Below, one piece after another: positions 58,309-64,000 of a stretch of DNA of 64,000 nucleotides. Where the stretch lies: positions 47,401 through 111,400 of the forward strand of contig JABLTG010000047.1 of NCBI GenBank assembly GCA_016618085.1, given 5' to 3'. The stretch is from Neovahlkampfia damariscottae. Its lineage: Eukaryota; Heterolobosea; Selenaionea; Neovahlkampfiida; Neovahlkampfiidae. A program made the position numbers and the translations under genes. Under the pieces are notes generated by a model that ran no database searches, was not told where the DNA came from, and worked only from the letters and a program-made list of their open reading frames with translations. Positions within the stretch are counted from its first letter, which is position 1, and every line of letters starts with the position of its first letter.

Positions 58309-59333
58309 TTATTCTTCTTTTTTTTCTTCTTCTTTTTTTAATAATGGAAATAAATCATTTAAATAATTATTTAAATCTGAATAAGATTGATATTCTTTAT
58401 TTTGATTTATTATTATACTTTTTGAATTTATAATAAATATTGAATCTTCTTTAATACCAACAGATTTATATGATAATACATCTGTTTGTCTATTACCAAA
58501 TCCAGAATAAAATGGTGTTTCTTTTGTAAATAAATATTGAATATGTTTTAATATTTCAATTTTATATGATTCAGGTGATTTTATAATTACTTCTCTAATT
58601 AATGCAATAGATGCAGAATTAGGTGCCATAATTAATGGTCCTTTTGGTATAGATATTTCATTTTGTTTCATTTTTGAAAGATATTCTTTTGTATGTGAAT
58701 TATTTGATATTGGTCTTGCTGTTAAATATAATATTTTATATCCATTTTTAAATATATTTGAAAATAATTCACAACTACCTTCATGACTATAATCATATCC
58801 AAGTCTACCAAATATATGTCCTCCAATATCATTCTTAGTTATAGTTCCATCAAAATCAACTATTATTAATTTATCATTATCATTCCAAATATAAAACTCA
58901 CAAATTATACTTTCTTTTTTACTTTGATATTTAATTATATTATGTTCCCCTCCTTTTATTTGATATTTTATTAAAAAATCATTCATCTTCTTTTCATTTG
59001 GTACAGTTCTTTCATAATTAATGGAATCAGAAATAGTATTCATAAAATTTGTTTTCCAACCACTACTTCCTTCTTCATTTTCTTCTTTTTTCATTTGATC
59101 AATTTTTAAATATTCATCTTCAAAATATCCCATTGATGTATCAGTATCTATTTTCATTCTCTTTTTAAAATATAAAATCAAAAACTATTTCTTTCCCATA
59201 CCAACTTTGTATCAATATCATTAATAAATATTTGAATTTCTTCTTCATCTTTATATTTGAATTTTACAGTAAATGGTGAACAATGACAAGTTCCATCTTC
59301 TCTAATTACTCCAATAACATCTCCACATGACAT
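58309..59333 (-). CDS. Minimal lipin, phosphatidate phosphatase
   Basis: 327 residues, one 41-nt intron. N-terminal lipin domain: MSCGDVIGVIREDGTCHCSP, FTVKFKYKDEE. The C-terminal LNS2/HAD domain has LIIVDFDGTITKNDIGGHIF (DxDGT catalytic motif), GYKILYLTARPISNNS, KGPLIMAPNSASIALIREVI and FYSGFGNRQTDVLSYKSVGI. Lipins convert phosphatidic acid to diacylglycerol for triacylglycerol and membrane synthesis. Typical lipins are 600-900 residues; here almost the entire middle region is absent while both conserved ends are kept. Likely active. The start is fixed by the conserved N-lipin motif. Confidence 0.9.
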
Positions 59334-59409
59334 TACAAAGAAAATGGAAAAATTCTATTTTGATTGGACGGAAAATAAAAAAAAAGAGAATAAAATATAA
59401 TTTCAATTT

Positions 59410-59741
59410 TTATAAACACCTCAAAAAACCACCAATGAATAATAAAGAACCAAATCCCATTCCACCTTTACCCACAAGTAATGGTAGTTCTCTAGTCAAA
59501 AAGTATCCTCTTTTTTTTTTATATTTTTTTTAAATCTTACCTTTTACCTGACATTGATGGTGTCATACTGATAATTAAACCACCACCACCAGCAAGTGAT
59601 GCAGCAGTCAGAAAGCCAATATAAAAACCGTAACGTGCTTGACCAACACATTCTTTATTATATTTAAATAATAGTATTCATACCTTTCCATTTTATATTT
59701 GTTTGTTTCTTTTTTCTGATTACACCATCTTCACCTTCCAT
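59410..59741 (-). CDS. ROMO1/Mgr2 family mitochondrial inner-membrane protein
   Basis: 89 residues, introns of 31 and 31 nt (the second at 59510-59540). After a charged start (MEGEDGVIRKKKQTNIKWKE) the protein has two membrane segments: CVGQARYGFYIGFLTAASLA plus GGGG, then TRELPLLVGKGGMGFGSLLF and IGGFLRCL. The Gly-rich pattern and the final GFLRC fit ROMO1/Mgr2, a lateral gatekeeper of the TIM23 import channel in yeast and a ROS modulator in animals. AACCAATTATTT lies about 50 nt upstream of the ATG. A + strand frame across the same DNA is a shadow. Confidence 0.8.
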
Positions 59742-59835
59742 TTTGTTTAAATTTATTTTTTTTTGAAGTGAAGATGAAAATAATTGGTTAAATTTTATTT
59801 GAAATGGAATTTCTTTATTCAAACTTTTTTTATGA

Positions 59836-60663
59836 TTATTGTTCAATTAAATCATGAGTTTTAATTGCTCTTTCATATTCTTCCTTTCCTTCATCATCAT
59901 TTGGTTCAATATCGTACTATGATAATAAAAATAACATTAATACAATAAAAAGATGACATACAGTTTTAACTTTTCCATATTTCTCTAAATCAGAAATTAC
60001 TTTTGACATACTATGCCATCTTGGATATTGAAATACTTTTTTATGTTTAAAAGGTGGTAAGACAATATGAAGGTGCTTATAAATAGTTTAATAGTTTTAA
60101 TATTTCATACCAAATGTTTAACAGAAACAGGATAATTATATCCTGCAGTTATAAATTCTTTCAAATCTTTTCCTTTATATTTTTCAATATTTCTACTTTC
60201 AAATTCTTTTAAACCTAGTTCATACAGTTTCTTTAAAAGTGGAATATCTTCTTTTGTTAAGAATGTAATATCTTCAATAACTTTGGTTGGAATAACATCT
60301 AAATGATTTTCACTAACACCAAATTTATCATTAAAAACAAGAAAATGATCATCTCTGTAAAGTGGGACAGTTGAATCTTTACCCAAAATAATATTCATAA
60401 AAACGTTATCAGGTAATTGTTGAATATCTTTTTTGGTTGTACCAAATGAACATCCAGTACAGAAATTAACAGATATACTGTTAGGTTTGGTACCTAGTTT
60501 AAAATAATAAGAAAGTTTGAAGTTTACAAGCAGGACATACAATTCCATATTGTTTTTTTGAGTCCATTTCAATGTCAGGTTTTTCATTTCTCTCTTTTTC
60601 AATAATTTCAAGTTCTTCTTTTGTGAAGTCTTTCCAACTGCTCTTCCCAAATCTCAAAGACAT
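59836..60663 (-). CDS. HIT-domain nucleotide hydrolase/transferase with zinc-ribbon cysteines
   Basis: 237 residues, introns of 34, 35 and 45 nt. The N-terminal 100 residues have a CPAC ... CTGC pair (KKQYGIVCPAC, then VNFCTGCSFGTTK), a probable zinc ribbon. The HIT domain follows: VFMNIILGKDSTVPLYRDDH, FLVFNDKFGVSENHLDVIPT, and the catalytic histidine triad in SVKHLHLHIVLPPF, split by an intron after HL. A C-terminal segment YPRWHSMSKVISDLEKYGKV follows. HIT enzymes hydrolyse or transfer nucleotidyl groups. The zinc-ribbon fusion is unlike simple HINT1; the closest subgroup is not clear to me. Confidence 0.8.
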
Positions 60664-60844
60664 TGCCGTACTTCTATTGGTTCATTTGTTGATAAAACTT
60701 ATTTATAGATTCTGCATTTTAATTTGAAATTAATTATAATGCATCTATTTTTTTTTTTAAAATAAATCCACTTTCCATTTCTTATCCAATAAAATTCAAT
60801 CAAATTTTACCCAAACCCAAACCCAAACAGAATTGTTTCACAAA

Positions 60845-61819
60845 ATGAACAATATAAAAGTTAAAAAAAGAATTCAACAATTATTTAATCAATTAAATTT
60901 TCAAGAAAAAGAACATAATTTTGAAATTAATAAAGAAAATAGTTCAATTTCTTATAACAAAATTATTTATTTAATTTCAATTTTATTATCACCAATAATT
61001 TTAAAAAATAAGAATCGAAGAACTATTCAATTAATATTTTTTTTATTTAAAATATCTAAAGATACCAGAAATGAACAAACTAATTTTTATAAATTTTTAA
61101 GAATATTGAGTTATAATTTAAATATGAATTCTAAATTTAATTTAATAATTAAATATTTACCAAATTTAATATCAATTTATCAATCAAAATTAAATTCAAT
61201 GAATAGAATACATTATTTTAATATGATTGAAATATTAATTAGTGTATCTATAATGGTATCATTTTCATCTTTAATATCAATTGTTTATTTTAAAAAATTA
61301 GAAGAAAGTAAAATTAATTTTTGTAAAATTGAAATGAATTTAATTACACAATCATTATTAATGTTTGAATCAAGAAATGAATACTTTCCATTAAAATTAG
61401 AAGAATTAATTGAAAGTGGTGATTTAAATAAATTAAAAAAAGATCCATGGGGTGATGAATATATTTATATTCCAAAAATAAATTGGATTTTAATTTTAGA
61501 AAGTTTAAAAAATAAAAAAGAGATTGAAAAAAGAATGATACAAAAAATAGAATTAATTTCAAATTTAATTTCCGAAAATAATTTTAATCTATCACCTTTA
61601 AAATTATTAACAATTTCTAATAAAATACCAATTATATTTTCATTAGGTGGAAATAAAAATATTATATTTTCTGATGAATCCAATGAAATGATTGAAAATT
61701 TAAATATTGATGAAATGAAATTTATATCCAATTTAATAAAGAATTGTAGAGAACAAGTAAAAGGTAATTTAATACTTCAAAATTCATTTGATATTTTATC
61801 AAATAAAATTATTTATTGA
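60845..61819 (+). CDS. GSPG: GspG-like major pseudopilin of a mitochondrial type II secretion system
   Basis: 324 residues, single exon. From about residue 125: RIHYFNMIEILISVSIMVSF continuing as a hydrophobic helix, the type IV pilin-like N-terminus with Glu at position 5 after the processing-site position. Then KLEESKINFCKIEMNLITQS, LLMFESRNEYFPLKLEEL, KKDPWGDEYIYIP and, about 80 residues on, KIPIIFSLGGNKN. This order (FTLIE helix, L..AL..Y....G.YP, L.KDPWG..Y.Y, iFSLG.DG) is the GspG signature of type II secretion systems. The first about 120 residues are a basic extension, possibly for mitochondrial import, with hydrophobic stretches. In published work, GspG, GspD, GspE and GspF homologues form a mitochondrial secretion system in some protists. 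No other Gsp gene is in this window. CCAAT boxes precede the start. Confidence 0.8.
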   Translation: MNNIKVKKRIQQLFNQLNFQEKEHNFEINKENSSISYNKIIYLISILLSPIILKNKNRRTIQLIFFLFKISKDTRNEQTNFYKFLRILSYNLNMNSKFNLIIKYLPNLISIYQSKLNSMNRIHYFNMIEILISVSIMVSFSSLISIVYFKKLEESKINFCKIEMNLITQSLLMFESRNEYFPLKLEELIESGDLNKLKKDPWGDEYIYIPKINWILILESLKNKKEIEKRMIQKIELISNLISENNFNLSPLKLLTISNKIPIIFSLGGNKNIIFSDESNEMIENLNIDEMKFISNLIKNCREQVKGNLILQNSFDILSNKIIY

Positions 61820-63109
61820 ACTGTAAACTTTTCACTTAATTTTTGTGATGGATTTAAATAAGATCCTTTATCTCTTGGATCACCAAATGGACAATTCTTA
61901 TTTGGTATTTTAAAATTAATTTCATCTAAATCTTCAAGTTTACATCTTGCTTTATAATGTCTTAACCAAAATGCTTCATCAATTCCTTTTAATAATTCCC
62001 AATCATTTGGAAATTCATTTTTAAAATTTGGATGTTCTTTTAAAATTTGTAATACAAATATATCTAATTCTTCATGACTTTGAAAGTATAATTTTCTTTT
62101 TTTTTCTTTTTTTAAAATATCATCTGGAATATAATAATTCATTTTTACTTTATCTTTATTGGATGCTTTAATTAAATATTCTAAATTAAAAAATAAATAA
62201 GTGTATTGTTTTATATACCTTTTAAACAACCATTAAAATTTGATATATTTAATTTAATATTTAATACTTTTAATAATTCTAAACAAAAGAAATATGAATT
62301 ATGTTCAGATGAATATTTCATTGAACAATTCCAAAGTTTAATAAATTCACAAATATCAATCAATGTCTTTTCATTTAATTCAATATTTCCTAATGTTAAC
62401 TTATTTAAAATGAATTATTTATAAAAATCATACACACATAATGGCATGTCTTGATCCTTTTTGTATTTTTGGTATACATAAACTATAATAATTCCAATAA
62501 AATATCCATGGACCTATACATAATCTAACTGGAAATTCACCTAAATTTAATTCATCTTTATATTTTTCTTTTGATTTGGAAAAATGAAATATACTCTTTT
62601 CTTCTTTATCATCTGATGAATTTTGAATTATTAATTTAACTGGTACACTTGGAAATTCTTTAATTGTCATTTCATCTCTAATATATCCACTTTTACATAA
62701 ATATTCATATCCACTCGAACTTAATAAATATGAAGCTAATATTTTATCAACATTGCAAAGGTATGATGATTCAGCTGTAGCATCTTTATTGAAATGTTTG
62801 GATGAATTTGGAAAATATTCACTCAATTTCTTTCTTAACTCCTCTCTTTCTAATAATTCTATTAAGGATAATAAGTTTGAGACTCAGTTAAATATTTACC
62901 TTCTTTGGTTGGTTCTTCTTCTGTTAAATCAAATGATAAAGGTGTTCCTATTGTTGTTGATTTACGGTTAGTAACTATTCAAAATATTAAAAACACAAAC
63001 CCAAAGTTGTAATACATATCTTTTCTTCAAATTGACTCATTCTATTGAAACTACCAGATTTGCGTCCAGTAATATTAGTACCAAACAAACTTTTTCTTCG
63101 AGAACTCAT
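61813..63109 (-). CDS. Most telomere-proximal gene, unknown protein
   Basis: Not recognised. From ATG 63109: SSRRKSLFGTNITGRKSGSF, then introns near 63000-63025 and 62900. Next come ELREKLS-type helix and EYFPNSSKHFNKDATAESSY, LCNVDKILASYLLSSSGYEY, FPVRLCIGPWIFYWNYYSLC, then after an intron LNEKTLIDICEFIKLWNCSM and YFFCLELLKVLNIKLNISNF. The last exons encode YYIPDDILKKEKKRKLYFQS, EAFWLRHYKARCKLEDLDEI and end QKLSEKFTVQ. It looks like a globular cytosolic protein of about 390 residues. The coding end overlaps the GspG gene by 7 nt. Codon use is like other genes here, with no sign of transfer or decay. Confidence 0.55.
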
Positions 63110-63806
63110 TTTGTCAGATTAACTTTTACTCTTCAAACAAAAAATCTCTTTTTTTTGTGGTTAGTTTCATTGGTCAATTCTCAAAACATAACAAATTTCT
63201 TGTTCTCCTTCTTTTTTAGGAGAATTCACTGAGATTGTCTTCATTTCCAACAAATTACTTCAAGAAACTAAAAACAACTCCTGTTGAATAGATGTGGATG
63301 AAAAGAATCATTTGTGGTTACTTTTTTCTCTTTTTTGATGATAAAGGGTGTTTCATTGCTCCAGTCAAGATCAGCTGTTTCGAATTTTTGAAACCAACTT
63401 CTTGAGAAAAAAAACTCAATTTATTACAGACACCTATTGTGAAACCCAACCTGAAGGTTATGTAAACCGTTTTAGTCAGAGTCGCTTTCTATCTTACCTG
63501 AAGGTCAAATTCAACAATCAAAACTCACATTTCCCATCAGCCAGCATTTCAATAGAAACATTTCACCATCAAAAAACTCTCACGAAAACTTCCATTTAAA
63601 TCAGATTCAATATTTTTAGCAAAATCTCATAAACCACATCCTGGTGATTTGGACTAATCAGCTCCGACTTAAATTATCCAATTGGTGCATTCAACCATAA
63701 TAGTTTGTGAAAAATGAAAAAAACATATTTAAAATTGTATAGACTTCATTACAGTTAAACCTTGAGTGTTGAAATATATTTATTATATTTAGAGCAGAAG
63801 ATATAC
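63110..63806. other. Subtelomeric spacer without a convincing gene
   Basis: About 700 nt between the last gene and the telomere array. Contains CATTGGTCAATT near 63170 (promoter box of the last gene) and TCCAATTGGTGC near 63677. One open + frame (63348-63599, 83 codons, no ATG) is rich in Phe, Ser and Gln and lacks intron signals or a recognisable fold. Base composition is less AT-rich than intergenic DNA elsewhere. I see no repeat family or transposon here. Confidence 0.45.
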
Positions 63807-64000
63807 TTTGGATTTTGGATTTTGGATTTTTTGGATTTTGGGTTTTGGATTTTGGGTTTTGGGTTTTGGATTTTGGATTTTGGGTTTTGGATTTTGGGTT
63901 TTGGGTTTGGATTTTGGGTTTGGGTTTGGGTTTGGGTTTGGGTTTGGGTTTGGGTTTGGGTTTGGGTTTGGGTTTGGGTTTGGGTTTGGGTTTGGGTTTG
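63807..64000 (+). repeat. Telomeric repeat array, TTTGGG with TTTTGGR variants
   Basis: The G-rich strand runs 5' to 3' to the window edge, as at a right-hand chromosome end. The inner about 105 nt mix TTTTGGA, TTTTGGG, TTTTTTGGA and TTTGGA units. The last about 88 nt (from about 63913) are uniform TTTGGG hexamers, about 14-15 copies. Degenerate units inside and homogeneous units outside is the pattern expected of a real telomere. Confidence 0.88.

Noticed and set aside
59434-59533. + strand frame with Pro-rich start (NNKEPNPIPPLPTSNGSS)
   Set aside because: Opposite strand of ROMO1/Mgr2, whose spliced exons and membrane pattern are convincing.
63348-63599. 83-codon subtelomeric open frame
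   Set aside because: Lacks an ATG, promoter box at the right distance, introns or family resemblance; likely chance.
1-64000. CRISPR, insertion sequences, tRNA or rRNA genes, viral insertions
   Set aside because: No direct-repeat arrays other than the telomere and codon repeats, no transposase or capsid motifs, and no cloverleaf or rRNA-like GC-rich segments were seen.

Overview
This is a eukaryotic nuclear chromosome end from a very AT-rich protist. The right edge runs into a G-rich telomere-like array (TTTGGG hexamers, about 63913-64000, with TTTTGGA/TTTTGGG variants inside it). About 40 genes fill nearly all of the window on both strands. Most are split by very short spliceosomal introns, usually 27-45 nt, GT...AG. 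I rebuilt many gene models by joining exons; for at least 15 genes the spliced length is an exact multiple of three and gives a coherent protein. The standard stop codons TAA, TAG and TGA are all used. I saw no rRNA, tRNA, CRISPR or transposon.

Lineage: the gene at 60845-61819 encodes a pseudopilin of the GspG type. This is the hallmark of the mitochondrial type II secretion system reported from heteroloboseans, jakobids and malawimonads. Together with the AT richness and the amoeba-like gene content, a heterolobosean-like organism is my best inference, not a proof.

Layout. 1-2000: TAF8 (cut by the left edge), a REEP/HVA22 gene and a small membrane protein. 2048-5299: a secreted Kazal-plus-cysteine-repeat protein. 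5396-13711: ATG9, an unknown membrane protein, a degenerate Ras-like protein, an Sgf11-like SAGA zinc-finger gene and a tandem SET-domain protein. 13791-24009: GH85 ENGase with a lectin-like N-terminus, two RRM genes, a MAPR haem-binding protein, a RUN-like protein, a rhomboid and ATG101. 24015-30466: XRN2/RAT1 and cullin-3. 30605-38120: a 2,459-residue hybrid polyketide synthase (FAAL-ACP-KS-AT-MT-ACP-type III PKS). 38152-49874: PH protein, RPL7, UTP18, a SAC9-like phosphatase and alpha-actinin. 50087-63109: SPO11, UBFD1, glomulin/ALF4, BTB-BACK, HIBCH, an mL58-like protein, a minimal lipin, ROMO1/Mgr2, a HIT protein, GspG and a last unknown gene. 63110-64000: subtelomere and telomere.

Functional themes: autophagy (ATG9, ATG101), cullin-RING ubiquitination (CUL3, a BTB-BACK candidate adaptor, glomulin, UBFD1), mitochondrion (GspG, ROMO1, HIBCH, mL58), phosphoinositide and lipid metabolism (SAC9-like, lipin, PKS) and meiosis (SPO11). 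Recurrent genome architecture: CCAAT/ATTGG boxes within about 50 nt of most start codons; divergent starts as little as 17 nt apart; convergent stop codons 3-6 nt apart or overlapping; AATAAA often built into the stop codon.
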